The notes below the pieces were generated by a model that did not search any database, was not told the DNA's origin, and was given only the letters and a program-made list of their open reading frames with translations. This document shows positions 17,651 through 27,396 of a DNA stretch of 64,000 nucleotides, piece by piece (the first letter of the stretch is position 1; each line of letters starts with the position of its first letter). The translations under genes and the position numbers were made by a program. This DNA comes from Labilibaculum filiforme (GTDB lineage Bacteria > Bacteroidota > Bacteroidia > Bacteroidales > Marinifilaceae): contig NZ_MVDD01000023.1 of NCBI RefSeq assembly GCF_002843315.1, positions 1 through 64,000 of the forward strand. The letters run 5' to 3'.

Positions 17651-19363
17651 ATGCGGACAAACGATATTATAAAAGACATTTCATTTCTTTACGAACTATC
17701 CTTATCTATTGGTCAATCTTTGGACATGAAGGAGAATTGTATGCGATTTCTAGATCGATTAATGTCTTTCAAAAACATCGAATTTGGTGGCGTTTGGATT
17801 CAAAATAGAAATATTCCATTCTCTTGCGAAGAGCATGGTTTAAAAGCAATTTACTCACATCCAATTGTAAAGTTGGAAAAAGATATCATTTGCAATTCCC
17901 AATTTATAGAAGATTATTTTGAAAATAAAAGTTCCTTTTCATGTGTTTTAACTTCTAAAATCAGCGAAAAAATTGGTTTTAAGGTAAAGGAGGGAGGTGC
18001 AATAACTTTTTTTCAATTAAAAAATATTGGATTTCTAGCTCTTTATTCGTCCTCCGAAAAACAAATTTGGAATGAAATTAATCAAACAAAATTAAAAAAT
18101 GTTGTAGATAAATTTTCAGTATCCATCCAGGCGTGTATATCTCATGCCATATCAATACAGGATTTAATTACGATAACTGAAACAAAAAAGGAACTTGAAA
18201 AGGCAAAGAAAGAAGCTGAAGAGTCTGAACAATTAAAATCAGCCTTTCTTTCGAATATAAGTCATGAAATTCGAACACCAATAAACTCAATAGTTGGATT
18301 TTCGAATTTATTAACAGATACTGATCTAGAACCTCGGCAGAGAACCGAATTTGTTAAGAATATTTCTAATAACAGTCAAAAGTTATTAAAACTAATTAAT
18401 AACTTAATTGATGTTTCCAAAATGGAAACCAACCAGCTTAAAATTAAAAGGGAGAATTTTATTTTAAACCCTATAATTACAGATCTATTTAAAGCTGTAG
18501 AAAGCAATCTATCGTGTAATAAAAGCATTCAATTGAGGCTAGTTTTGCCTAACAACAGCGATAATTTTTGCATTAATTCAGATAAAAATAAAATAGTTCA
18601 AATCTTTGAGAACCTTATCGATAATGCAATCAAATTTACCTCAAAAGGGATCATAGAGATTGGGTATTTCATAGAGCAGAATATTCACCCAGTATTTTAC
18701 ATAAAAGATACTGGCGCAGGAATTTCCACAGAAAATAAGCATTTTATATTTGATTTATTTCGACAAGGAGAGAATAATTCTACAAGAAAATTTGAAGGTT
18801 CAGGTATTGGATTAACATTGTGCCGAAAAATGGTACGGCTTTTAGATGGAGAAATTTGGTTCGATTCTAAAATTGAAATTGGAACCAATTTTTATTTCAA
18901 AGTACATAATTCCGGACAATCAAACCTAAAACTACTAAAAAGTTGCTCGGATAAATTTGAAAGTCGAATTGAAACTTCCGGTGTTAAATCAATTAATTAT
19001 TCCAATCGTACTATTTTAATTGCCGAAGATGTAAAGTCTAATTTCAATTATTTAAATGCAATAATTGAATTAACATGTGCTAAAGTAATCTGGGCTCGAA
19101 ATGGTAAAGATGCCATTGAAATATGCCAATCAAACGATACGAAAGTCGATTTAGTTTTAATGGACATGAGAATGCCTGAAATTGGAGGTTTAGATGCGAT
19201 TAAACGGATTAAATCGTACAACAGCAACATTCCTGTTATAGTGCAAACAGCCTTTACCTTAGATAATGAAAAAGAAGAATGCTTTAAGGCTGGAGCTGAT
19301 GAATTTATTACAAAACCAATTGATGCCCATAAACTAATAGAAGTCCTGCAAAAGTTCCTTTAA
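17651..19363 (+). CDS. Hybrid sensor histidine kinase with C-terminal receiver
   Basis: This 570-residue soluble kinase has a GAF-like N-terminal region (about 10-165), a coiled-coil linker (175-195), a HisKA domain with the phospho-accepting H205 in [12 protein letters not shown], and an HATPase domain with the N box [17 protein letters not shown] and GSGIGLTL. A receiver domain follows (452-570) with ED at 459-460, the phospho-acceptor D505 and K555. There is no membrane span, so the signal is cytoplasmic, most likely through the FIST protein encoded one base upstream. There is no DNA-binding output domain, and no separate response regulator lies nearby, so a downstream phosphotransfer partner must be elsewhere. 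Confidence 0.92.
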   Translation: MRTNDIIKDISFLYELSLSIGQSLDMKENCMRFLDRLMSFKNIEFGGVWIQNRNIPFSCEEHGLKAIYSHPIVKLEKDIICNSQFIEDYFENKSSFSCVLTSKISEKIGFKVKEGGAITFFQLKNIGFLALYSSSEKQIWNEINQTKLKNVVDKFSVSIQACISHAISIQDLITITETKKELEKAKKEAEESEQLKSAFLSNISHEIRTPINSIVGFSNLLTDTDLEPRQRTEFVKNISNNSQKLLKLINNLIDVSKMETNQLKIKRENFILNPIITDLFKAVESNLSCNKSIQLRLVLPNNSDNFCINSDKNKIVQIFENLIDNAIKFTSKGIIEIGYFIEQNIHPVFYIKDTGAGISTENKHFIFDLFRQGENNSTRKFEGSGIGLTLCRKMVRLLDGEIWFDSKIEIGTNFYFKVHNSGQSNLKLLKSCSDKFESRIETSGVKSINYSNRTILIAEDVKSNFNYLNAIIELTCAKVIWARNGKDAIEICQSNDTKVDLVLMDMRMPEIGGLDAIKRIKSYNSNIPVIVQTAFTLDNEKEECFKAGADEFITKPIDAHKLIEVLQKFL

Positions 19364-19472
19364 GTCCAATCTGTAATGGTTTCAGTTTTCATGCTGTTTT
19401 GAAATTATCTGGTGAGTTTTGAGATTATTCATTTTGTCTTATAATCAACATTACGTTAAATGGAGTATATTA

Positions 19473-19504
19473 AAATAAAAGGAAGCGAGAACCTCCTTTT
19501 ATTT
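19473..19504. terminator. Bidirectional terminator between the kinase and TPR genes
   Basis: A 13-base stem with one mismatch (19473-19485 with 19492-19504) lies between convergent genes, with A-runs and T-runs within the outer arms. Confidence 0.7.
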
Positions 19505-19520
19505 ATTCAGAATATTCTAA

Positions 19521-20690
19521 TTATTCCATACCATCTAATTTATCTTTGATAGTATTGTATTTTTCAAGATAAACGTCGTTTTCATTTCTTAATTTGAAAT
19601 ACAATTCTTTCAAAGTAATCATTGAATTCTTTTCTTCAGGTTGCATTTCCAATACTTTTTCGAAATATGGAATTACAGCTTCATATTGTGCATAAACAAG
19701 TTTAATTGCTTCATTATACTTTTTAGCATCCATTATTTCATTAGCAGTCTTATGATTGGTAATCGCTGAGTTCAGTTTTAGTAAACCAAGATTATACTGC
19801 GATGTAAAATCCGTAGGATCCATACTTAATGCTTTCTTATACATTTCTTCTGCCTTAGCAAATTCTTCTGTTTTTTCATACAAAGTACCTTTTGCACGGT
19901 AAAAAGAACTATTTGTTGGATCTAATGCAATTGCTTTATCTAAATAATCAGCTGCTTTTTGAGGCTCTCCACCTAACATGTAGTAGTTAATTAATTCAAC
20001 TAACATCCATGAATCATTAGGAAACAATTCGAATCCTTTATGAAGATATTTAACTCCTTCTTCTTCATTTCCAGCGTCATTTAAAACTTTCGACAAGTTA
20101 GCGTAAGTTTTTGCGCCACCGTAATTGTACTCAATAGATTGCTTGTAGTATTTAGCCGCTTTCTCTAATTGATCCGCTTTTTGAGCAGTCATACCTGCAT
20201 TAAAAATAACCGCAGTATCAATCGTAGCGTTTTCTTTAAACATATCCATTGCTTCAATTTCCAATACTCTTTCAAAAGCAGCTAAAGCACCAGAATAATC
20301 TCCTTCGTTGTACAAATTAACAGCTTCGTTAGTATAATTAGGAATCATGTTTGTCATTTGAGCTTTAATAGGCTTCTCCATTTTTCCTTTTTCATCTAAC
20401 TCAAGAGCTTTCAAATAAGCATCATAAGCAACATCAAGTGGGTTTTTTACCAATTTTTTGTATGCAGGAAGGGGACTTTCAAAAATTCCTTGATATACCT
20501 TTCCTTTTACAAGATATGCCTTAGCATATGCCACACATTTTTCGTCCTGAATCCCTTCATCAATAGCTTCTTTAGCCTTATCTAACTTACCAGAAGTAAG
20601 ATAATTCTGGGCGCCAGTCACTTTGCTTTTTTGTGCACTTACACTTGCAACACACATAAGCATAACTAGAATGAATGATAATTTTCTCAT
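19521..20690 (-). CDS. Exported TPR-repeat protein downstream of gyrA
   Basis: This 389-residue protein has a signal peptide (RKLSFILVMLMCVASVSAQ) and many tetratricopeptide repeats, clearest at about residues 150-300, for example AFERVLEIEAMD, AEEMYKKALSMDPTDFTSQYNLGLLKL and KAADYLDKAIALDPTNSSFYRAKG. It should be periplasmic or surface-attached and act as a protein-interaction scaffold; the partner is not evident. The longest frame starts at TTG 20696; I use ATG 20690. A TATTTTTG promoter-like box lies at 20730-20723, so it may be transcribed on its own, although it follows gyrA by 109 bases. Confidence 0.85.
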   Translation of the reverse strand: MRKLSFILVMLMCVASVSAQKSKVTGAQNYLTSGKLDKAKEAIDEGIQDEKCVAYAKAYLVKGKVYQGIFESPLPAYKKLVKNPLDVAYDAYLKALELDEKGKMEKPIKAQMTNMIPNYTNEAVNLYNEGDYSGALAAFERVLEIEAMDMFKENATIDTAVIFNAGMTAQKADQLEKAAKYYKQSIEYNYGGAKTYANLSKVLNDAGNEEEGVKYLHKGFELFPNDSWMLVELINYYMLGGEPQKAADYLDKAIALDPTNSSFYRAKGTLYEKTEEFAKAEEMYKKALSMDPTDFTSQYNLGLLKLNSAITNHKTANEIMDAKKYNEAIKLVYAQYEAVIPYFEKVLEMQPEEKNSMITLKELYFKLRNENDVYLEKYNTIKDKLDGME

Positions 20691-20722
20691 AATCAATGTT
20701 TAGTTTTTATAACAATCTGGAA

Positions 20723-20730
20723 CAAAAATA
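20723..20730 (-). promoter_or_regulatory. -7 promoter box (TATTTTTG) of the TPR gene
   Basis: Exact TAnnTTTG match on the minus strand, 33 bases before the ATG at 20690. Confidence 0.35.
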
Positions 20731-20799
20731 TATTTTTATTTTATACCTAAGTACAAGATCGCTTTCTTTATATTTAGTCTAAGTATCTATTATTTATAC

Positions 20800-23286
20800 C
20801 TATTCTTCTGTTGTTTCCTCGATAATTAATTCTGATTCTTCATCCGAAGCATTAACTTTTGCAACAGCAGCTATTGCATCGTTCTTCTTACTCAAGTTAA
20901 TCAAACGAACTCCTTGTGTGGCACGTCCCATAACTCTCAAATCAGAAACAGCCATTCTAATCGTAATTCCCGATTTATTAATAATCATTAAATCATGACT
21001 ATCTGAAACATTCTTAATGGCAATTAAGTCTCCAGTTTTCTCGGTAATACTAATGGTCTTCACTCCTTTTCCGCCTCTATTGGTAATTCTGTAATCATCA
21101 ATTTTCGAACGTTTTCCAAAACCATTTTCAGAAACAACAAGAATATCTTCTTCTTTATTCTCTACACATATCATGCCAACTACCTCGTCAGACTCGTCTT
21201 TCAGTGTGATTCCGCGTACTCCAGAAGCCGTTCTACCCATCGGACGAACCTGATCTTCTGCAAATCTAATCGCTTTTCCTGAACGTCCGGCAATTAAAAT
21301 TTCATTGCTTCCATTCGTTAGTTTTGCTTCCAATAGTTGATCGCCTTCGCGAATAGTAATCGCATTTACTCCATTAACTCTAGGACGAGAATACGCTTCT
21401 AAAGAAGTCTTTTTAATAACACCTTTCTTAGTACAAAGAACAATATTGTTACTATTAATATATTCTGTTTCATTCAAATTAAGAACGTTGATATATGCCT
21501 TAACCTTATCATCTTGTTCTATATTTAATAGATTCTGGATTGCTCTACCTTTAGATTGTTTTGTTCCTTCAGGAATTTCGTACACTTTTAACCAAAAACA
21601 TTTTCCTTTTTCAGTAAAGAATAGCATTGTATTATGCATAGTAGCCATAATCATATGCTCCAAGAAATCCTCTTCCCTGGTAATACTTCCTTTAGAACCT
21701 ACTCCTCCTCTATTTTGTGTTTTAAATTCAGATAGAGGTGTACGTTTAATATATCCCATTCTTGAAATAGTAATTACCATTTCTTCATCGGCGTAAAAAT
21801 CCTCAGGATTAAATTCTTCTGAAGCATATACAATATCTGTTCTTCTTTCGTCACCATACTTGGCTTTCACATCAACTAGTTCTTCTTTGATGATATCCAT
21901 TCTTATAGATTCGTTGGCGAGAATAGAGTTCAGATAATCAATTAATTTCATCAACTCTTCAAACTCTGCATGTAGCTTATCTCTTTCAAGACCAGTCAGC
22001 TTTTGCAAACGCATATCCAAAATCGCTTTCGCTTGAAGTTCATCCAACTCAAAATTAGACATTAAGCCTTGCTTTGCCTCTTCAGGAGTTTTAGAGCCTC
22101 TTATTAAAGCAATTACTTGATCAATATGATCCAACGCGATAATAAGTCCTTTTAGGATATGTGCTTTTGCTTCAGCTTGTTTTAGTTCAAACTGAGTTCT
22201 TCGCACCACAACATCATGTCTGTGCTCCACAAAATACACAATCAAATCCTTAAGATTTAACATTTTTGGACGACCTTTCACCAACGCAATATTATTTACG
22301 CTGAACGAAGTCATCATTTGAGTGTATTTAAACAGTTTGTTTAAAACTACATTCGCAATTGCATCTCTTTTCAAATCGAAAACAATACGCATACCATTAC
22401 GGTCCGACTCATCATTTACGTTTGAAATTCCATCAATTTTCTTATCGTTAATAAGATCAGCAGCTTTCATAATCAGCTCCGACTTATTAACCATATAAGG
22501 TATCTCGGTTACAATTATCTTCTCACGACCATTCTCTGTAGTTTCAATATTTGTTTTTGAACGAACAACTACACGACCTCTACCCGTCTCGAAAGCATCC
22601 CTAACACCCTGATAGCCATAAATTGTGCCACCGGTAGGAAAATCAGGAGCCTTTACAAGGCTAATTAAATCGTCCATCGAAATATCATTATTTTCAATGT
22701 AAGCAATAATAGCATCTACAACATCGGAAAGATTATGTGGAGCCATATTTGTAGCCATACCTACAGCAATACCTGAAGCTCCATTTACCAATAAATTAGG
22801 AATACGGGTTGGAAGCACCGATGGTTCTTTTAGCGACTCATCAAAATTGGGAGTCATATCCACAGTTTCCTTATCAAGATCTGCCAAAGTTTCTTCAGCA
22901 ATTTTGTTCATTCTTGCCTCTGTATAACGCATTGCAGCAGGGCTATCACCATCAACAGAACCAAAGTTCCCCTGACCATCAATAAGAGGATAACGTAACG
23001 ACCAATGCTGAGCCATACGAACCATTGTCATATATACAGAACTATCACCATGAGGGTGATACTTACCCAATACTTCTCCAACAATTCTAGCAGATTTCTT
23101 ATAAGGTTTATTGGAAGTAATTCCTAATTCTCCCATTCCAAATAACACTCTTCGATGAACAGGTTTTAATCCATCCCTAACATCTGGTAAAGCTCTGGAA
23201 ACGATAACCGACATTGAATAATCAATGTAGGCTGATTTCATTTCCTCTTCTATATTAATACGTATTATTCTCTCTCCCGTAGTCAT
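20800..23286 (-). CDS. gyrA: DNA gyrase subunit A
   Basis: GyrA is the DNA-cleaving subunit of gyrase, which introduces negative supercoils. The 828-residue protein has the complete N-terminal breakage-reunion domain with the catalytic tyrosine Y121 in [10 protein letters not shown], and a C-terminal beta-pinwheel with the GyrA box QRGGKG-like repeat ([11 protein letters not shown]) and related segments. In the quinolone-determining region (residues 67-106) the serine S82 is present, but the position normally occupied by an acidic residue four places later is M86. The C terminus is short and acidic. A TACTTTTG promoter-like box lies upstream at 23332-23325. Confidence 0.97.
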   Translation of the reverse strand: MTTGERIIRINIEEEMKSAYIDYSMSVIVSRALPDVRDGLKPVHRRVLFGMGELGITSNKPYKKSARIVGEVLGKYHPHGDSSVYMTMVRMAQHWSLRYPLIDGQGNFGSVDGDSPAAMRYTEARMNKIAEETLADLDKETVDMTPNFDESLKEPSVLPTRIPNLLVNGASGIAVGMATNMAPHNLSDVVDAIIAYIENNDISMDDLISLVKAPDFPTGGTIYGYQGVRDAFETGRGRVVVRSKTNIETTENGREKIIVTEIPYMVNKSELIMKAADLINDKKIDGISNVNDESDRNGMRIVFDLKRDAIANVVLNKLFKYTQMMTSFSVNNIALVKGRPKMLNLKDLIVYFVEHRHDVVVRRTQFELKQAEAKAHILKGLIIALDHIDQVIALIRGSKTPEEAKQGLMSNFELDELQAKAILDMRLQKLTGLERDKLHAEFEELMKLIDYLNSILANESIRMDIIKEELVDVKAKYGDERRTDIVYASEEFNPEDFYADEEMVITISRMGYIKRTPLSEFKTQNRGGVGSKGSITREEDFLEHMIMATMHNTMLFFTEKGKCFWLKVYEIPEGTKQSKGRAIQNLLNIEQDDKVKAYINVLNLNETEYINSNNIVLCTKKGVIKKTSLEAYSRPRVNGVNAITIREGDQLLEAKLTNGSNEILIAGRSGKAIRFAEDQVRPMGRTASGVRGITLKDESDEVVGMICVENKEEDILVVSENGFGKRSKIDDYRITNRGGKGVKTISITEKTGDLIAIKNVSDSHDLMIINKSGITIRMAVSDLRVMGRATQGVRLINLSKKNDAIAAVAKVNASDEESELIIEETTEE

Positions 23287-23324
23287 TATATTTCTTTTAA
23301 AATTCTAAACATTTCTCGGAAATA

Positions 23325-23332
23325 CAAAAGTA
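23325..23332 (-). promoter_or_regulatory. -7 promoter box (TACTTTTG) of gyrA
   Basis: Exact TAnnTTTG match on the minus strand, 39 bases before the gyrA start codon. Confidence 0.4.
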
Positions 23333-23585
23333 ACAAAATATGTAGATTTAGCGTAACAAAGGAAGTGTTATTTATGCATGGATTAAGATAAATATTTTCC
23401 ATTTTTAGCATTACAGCTTGATTATTAGTTTAATTCATTATTTAAACAGAATAGATCTGAAAAATTGATTGTCAATTTAGGCTGGTATCTAATTATTTTT
23501 CGTTATTTTAATGTTGCATTAAAAAAAACGGAAGATTTTTTCCGTGAGATTTATTATTGATTTTAAAAATTTAAAGACCTACTAT

Positions 23586-26087
23586 ATGGATTCAAAATTT
23601 TCACCTCGTATAAAAGATGTACTTTCTTATAGCAAAGAGGAAGCCGAAAGACTTGGAAATAATGCTATTGGAACGGAACATTTGTTTTTAGGGATCCTTC
23701 GTGAAGGTGAAGGGATAGCCGTCGATATCCTAATATCCTTAGGAGTGGACCTTTATGACATTCGAAAAAACATAGAGAAAAACTTAAAATCAGACGCAAT
23801 ATCTGATTTAGATCAAAACAATATTCCGCTACAAAGAGCTGCAGAACGTGTTCTTAAACTAATTTATCTGGAGGCTAAGGCATTAAAGAACAATACAATA
23901 GACACTAGCCATCTTCTATTAGCTATCTTAAAAGATGAAAAAAGTTTAGTGACCCAAGTGTTGGAAGATAAGTCAATAGATTACAATAAGGTAAAGGAGA
24001 ATCTTAAAACACTTTTCCCTAGAGCTCAGGCTGACTATACTCCCGAAGATAGTGAAGGAAAAGGAGGTTCGTTTGGTGGAGAATCTAAAAGAAGCACAAG
24101 TAGAGGCAAATCGGAAACTCCTGTGTTAGATAACTTTGGTATTGACATCACAAAATCAGCAGAAGAAGGCACGTTAGACCCGATTGTTGGTAGAGAAAAA
24201 GAAATTGAAAGACTTGCACAAATTTTAAGTCGAAGAAAAAAGAATAATCCTATTTTAATTGGGGAACCTGGAGTAGGTAAATCGGCAATAGCTGAAGGTT
24301 TAGCATTACGAATTATTCAAAAAAAGGTGTCGCGAGTTTTATTTGGGAAAAGGGTTGTTTCTCTTGATTTAGCATCAATTGTTGCCGGAACAAAATACCG
24401 TGGACAATTTGAAGAAAGAATGAAAGCAATTTTAAATGAGCTCTCTAAAACAACTGATATTATTCTTTTTATTGACGAAATTCACACGATTGTTGGAGCT
24501 GGTGGTGCAACGGGATCACTCGACGCGGCAAATATGCTTAAGCCTGCCTTAGCTAGAGGTGAAATTCAATGTATTGGCGCAACTACACTTGATGAGTATC
24601 GTCAAAATATTGAAAAAGACGGTGCGCTTGAAAGGCGTTTTCAGAAAGTTATGGTGGAACCAACTTCTCCGGAAGAAACAGTAGAAATTCTTAATAATAT
24701 CAAAGAAAGATACGAAGATCATCACAATGTTTTCTATACAAAAGAAGCAATTGAGGCATGTGTAAAACTAACCTCTAGATACATCAGTGACAGACACCTA
24801 CCAGACAAAGCAATTGACGCTCTTGATGAATCAGGCTCTCGTGTTCATATATCAAATATCCATGTTCCGGTAATTATCGAAGAACTCGAGAAAAAAATTG
24901 AAGAAACTCGTCAAAATAAAATAAAAGCGGTAAAAGCTCAAAAATTTGAATTAGCAGCAAGTTTTAGAGATAAAGAAAAGAGCTATTCGGAAGATTTAGA
25001 ACGGGAAAAAGACAAATGGGAACAGGAACTTAGTCAGAAAAGAGAAAAAGTCTCTGAAGATGATATTGCTGAAGTTGTTGCAATGATGACTGGTGTTCCT
25101 GTAAAACGAATTGCACAAGCCGAAGGCTCCAGACTTATAAAAATGGACAAAGAGCTTCAAGGTAAAGTTATTGGACAAGAAGATGCTATTGGGAAGGTAG
25201 TGAAAGCTATTCAACGAAATAGAGCCGGTTTAAAAGATCCTAACAAGCCTATTGGAACATTTATCTTCCTTGGTCCTACGGGAGTTGGAAAAACGCAATT
25301 AGCAAAAGTCTTATCCAAATATCTTTTTGATAGTAATGATTCCTTGATTCGAATTGATATGAGTGAATACATGGAGAAATTTGCGGTATCTAGATTAGTT
25401 GGCGCCCCTCCAGGATATGTTGGTTATGAAGAAGGTGGTCAGTTAACTGAAAAAGTTAGACGTAAGCCATACTCTGTTGTTCTTTTGGATGAAATTGAAA
25501 AAGCACATCCGGATGTATTCAATATTTTACTACAAGTACTTGATGATGGTCAGTTAACAGATAGCTTAGGTCGCAAGGTTGACTTTAAGAATAGTATCAT
25601 CATAATGACTTCGAATATAGGAAGTAGAGAATTAAAAGATTTTGGGAAAGGTATTGGTTTCCAAACAGGTGGAGCTGATTCGAATGACTACACCAATAGT
25701 ATCATTCAAAAAGCACTAAAAAAAGCATTTGCACCTGAATTTTTAAATCGAATTGATGATTTAATCATGTTTAACTCACTAACACAAAAGGATATCCATA
25801 AAATTATCGACATTGAATTGGATGGATTGTATAAGAGAGTTAATGACTTGGGATACAACATTAAGATATCAGTTGCTGCAAAAGATTTTATTGCTGAAAA
25901 GGGTTATGATGTTCAGTTTGGAGCTCGTCCACTAAAACGTGCCATTCAAAAATATTTAGAAGATGAAATGGCTGAGGTAATTATTAGAGCAAGCATCTCA
26001 GAAGGCGATACAATTTCAGTTGGATTTGATAAAGCCAAACAAAAAGTAACAACTAAAATTCTGAAGCAACATAAAGAAGTTGAATAA
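23586..26087 (+). CDS. clpC: ClpC-type AAA+ protease ATPase
   Basis: ClpC unfolds substrates and feeds them to the ClpP protease. The 833-residue protein has two N-terminal Clp repeats (residues 5-140), AAA+ domain 1 with Walker A GEPGVGKSA and Walker B LFIDEIHTI, a UvrB/C-like middle coiled coil of about 45 residues near 420-480, and AAA+ domain 2 with GPTGVGKTQ and VVLLDEIEKAH. An IGF loop (KGIGFQ) in domain 2 is the expected ClpP-binding element. The longest frame begins at GTG 23544; ATG 23586 gives the MDSKFSPRIKDVLSYSKEEA start that is standard in Bacteroidota, so I use it. The gene ends at a strong terminator. Confidence 0.95.
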   Translation: MDSKFSPRIKDVLSYSKEEAERLGNNAIGTEHLFLGILREGEGIAVDILISLGVDLYDIRKNIEKNLKSDAISDLDQNNIPLQRAAERVLKLIYLEAKALKNNTIDTSHLLLAILKDEKSLVTQVLEDKSIDYNKVKENLKTLFPRAQADYTPEDSEGKGGSFGGESKRSTSRGKSETPVLDNFGIDITKSAEEGTLDPIVGREKEIERLAQILSRRKKNNPILIGEPGVGKSAIAEGLALRIIQKKVSRVLFGKRVVSLDLASIVAGTKYRGQFEERMKAILNELSKTTDIILFIDEIHTIVGAGGATGSLDAANMLKPALARGEIQCIGATTLDEYRQNIEKDGALERRFQKVMVEPTSPEETVEILNNIKERYEDHHNVFYTKEAIEACVKLTSRYISDRHLPDKAIDALDESGSRVHISNIHVPVIIEELEKKIEETRQNKIKAVKAQKFELAASFRDKEKSYSEDLEREKDKWEQELSQKREKVSEDDIAEVVAMMTGVPVKRIAQAEGSRLIKMDKELQGKVIGQEDAIGKVVKAIQRNRAGLKDPNKPIGTFIFLGPTGVGKTQLAKVLSKYLFDSNDSLIRIDMSEYMEKFAVSRLVGAPPGYVGYEEGGQLTEKVRRKPYSVVLLDEIEKAHPDVFNILLQVLDDGQLTDSLGRKVDFKNSIIIMTSNIGSRELKDFGKGIGFQTGGADSNDYTNSIIQKALKKAFAPEFLNRIDDLIMFNSLTQKDIHKIIDIELDGLYKRVNDLGYNIKISVAAKDFIAEKGYDVQFGARPLKRAIQKYLEDEMAEVIIRASISEGDTISVGFDKAKQKVTTKILKQHKEVE

Positions 26088-26090
26088 ATT

Positions 26091-26117
26091 AAAGCCGGAA
26101 TAATTTCCGGCTTTTTT
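26091..26117 (+). terminator. Rho-independent terminator of clpC
   Basis: Ten-base perfect stem (26091-26100 with 26105-26114), TAAT loop and a T-run. Confidence 0.9.
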
Positions 26118-26162
26118 CATCTATCCATACTGTTTTTATTTAGAGTAATTCAAAACAATTAT

Positions 26163-26170
26163 TATCTTTG
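26163..26170 (+). promoter_or_regulatory. -7 promoter box (TATCTTTG) of tpx
   Basis: Exact TAnnTTTG match 26 bases before the tpx start codon. Confidence 0.45.
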
Positions 26171-26196
26171 ATTTAAACGAGAAATAAAATATCATT

Positions 26197-26712
26197 ATGA
26201 ACAAAAACAATAAAAAAGTTACATTTGCAGGAAACCCAATGACTCTTCTTGGAAATGAAGTGAAAACAGAAACAACTGCACTTAATTTTACAGCTTTAAA
26301 CCAAGGCCTCGCTCCTGTGCAATTGTCTGATTTTGATGGAAAAGTAAAAATTCTATCAATTTTCCCTTCTATCGATACAAGTGTTTGCTCAGCTCAAACC
26401 CACCGTTTCAATAAAGAAGCATCTTCTCTTGATAAGAACATACAAATCATTACATTATCAAATGATTTACCATTTGCATTAGGTCGTTTTTGTGGTGCTG
26501 AAGGCATTACAAATCTAGTAACCTTATCGGATCATAAAGAACTTGACTTTGGATTAAAATATGGTTTTGTTGTTGAAGAATTACGTCTTTTGGCACGTGG
26601 TATTGTTGTTATCGATAAGAATAACAAGGTGAAACACGTAGAGTACGTATCGGAAATGACTGAAGAACCTAACTATGAAGTAGCTCTAAAAGTTGCTAAA
26701 TCATTGGTTTAA
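26197..26712 (+). CDS. tpx: Thiol peroxidase (atypical 2-Cys peroxiredoxin)
   Basis: Tpx reduces hydrogen peroxide and alkyl hydroperoxides using thioredoxin. The 171-residue protein has the peroxidatic cysteine in SIDTSVCSAQTHRFN and the resolving cysteine in DLPFALGRFCGAEG, the two-cysteine pattern that separates Tpx from other peroxiredoxins. The C terminus (GIVVIDKNNKVKHVEYV) is also typical, and the length is normal. It has no signal peptide and should act in the cytoplasm. It is a single gene, with its own TATCTTTG box and terminator. Confidence 0.95.
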   Translation: MNKNNKKVTFAGNPMTLLGNEVKTETTALNFTALNQGLAPVQLSDFDGKVKILSIFPSIDTSVCSAQTHRFNKEASSLDKNIQIITLSNDLPFALGRFCGAEGITNLVTLSDHKELDFGLKYGFVVEELRLLARGIVVIDKNNKVKHVEYVSEMTEEPNYEVALKVAKSLV

Positions 26713-26732
26713 TATTTGCAATAATTAATTAC

Positions 26733-26757
26733 AAAGCTCCTTTATGGAGCTTTTTTT
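26733..26757 (+). terminator. Rho-independent terminator of tpx
   Basis: Eight-base perfect stem (26733-26740 with 26746-26753), five-base loop, T-run reaching almost to the next start codon. Confidence 0.85.
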
Positions 26758-26768
26758 ATAGAAAAACT

Positions 26769-27359
26769 ATGTACTTATTTTTCGACACCGAAACAACAGG
26801 CTTGCCAAAGCGATGGAACGCTCCCGTTACCGATCTAGCTAATTGGCCAAGACTGGTTCAATTAGCTTGGTTACTTTACGACAGTCGGGATAATAAAATA
26901 AAAAGCGCCAACAGAATTATCATTCCTGAAGGTTTTACCATTCCTGCTGAAGCATCTAAAGTACACGGCATTTCGACTCAAAAAGCTATTAACGAAGGAA
27001 TTGCCTTATCGGAAGTGTTAGACGAGTTTTCGGAAGTACTAAACGAAGCAGATTTTTTAATAGCGCACAACATTAGCTTTGATGAAGTAATTATGGGTGC
27101 TGAATTTCTGAGGAAAGACATCAAAAGCAGACTGATAAACATTCCCAAAATCTGCACGATGAAAACTACCACTAATATATGCAAGTTACCAGGCAGAAAT
27201 GGCTACAAATGGCCAAATTTAACTGAACTTCATCAATTTCTATTTAAAAAAGGTTTTGATGGTGCCCATGATGCACTTGCCGATGTAAAAGCTTGTGCAG
27301 ATTGTTTCTTTGAATTAAAGAAAACTGGAATGTATCAAGTACAAGGGAGTTTATTTTAA
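26769..27359 (+). CDS. DnaQ-like 3'-5' exonuclease
   Basis: This 196-residue protein is a DEDD-superfamily exonuclease. Exo I is FFDTETTGLP (the D and E metal ligands, residues 5-8), Exo II is LIAHNISFDEVIMGAEF, and Exo III is HDALADVKACADCFFEL, with the His of the DEDDh subtype. The family includes the proofreading subunit of DNA polymerase III and stand-alone nucleases; there is no polymerase-binding tail, so a stand-alone role in DNA or RNA trimming is as likely as proofreading. It lies only 12 bases past the tpx terminator T-run and converges with rimO. Confidence 0.88.
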   Translation: MYLFFDTETTGLPKRWNAPVTDLANWPRLVQLAWLLYDSRDNKIKSANRIIIPEGFTIPAEASKVHGISTQKAINEGIALSEVLDEFSEVLNEADFLIAHNISFDEVIMGAEFLRKDIKSRLINIPKICTMKTTTNICKLPGRNGYKWPNLTELHQFLFKKGFDGAHDALADVKACADCFFELKKTGMYQVQGSLF

Positions 27360-27393
27360 AAAGAAAGGCAGATTTTACAATCTGCCTTTCTTT
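27360..27393. terminator. Bidirectional terminator between the exonuclease gene and rimO
   Basis: A 15-bp perfect stem (27360-27374 with 27379-27393) with a TTAC loop. It sits between convergent genes and has A/T-rich flanks on both sides. Confidence 0.88.
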
Positions 27394-27396
27394 CTT

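Noticed and set aside
21446-21796. 116-codon plus-strand frame opposite gyrA
   Set aside because: Same reasoning: gyrA is complete on the minus strand.
23544-23585. GTG start for ClpC
   Set aside because: It adds 14 residues not usual in the family; ATG 23586 gives the standard N terminus.
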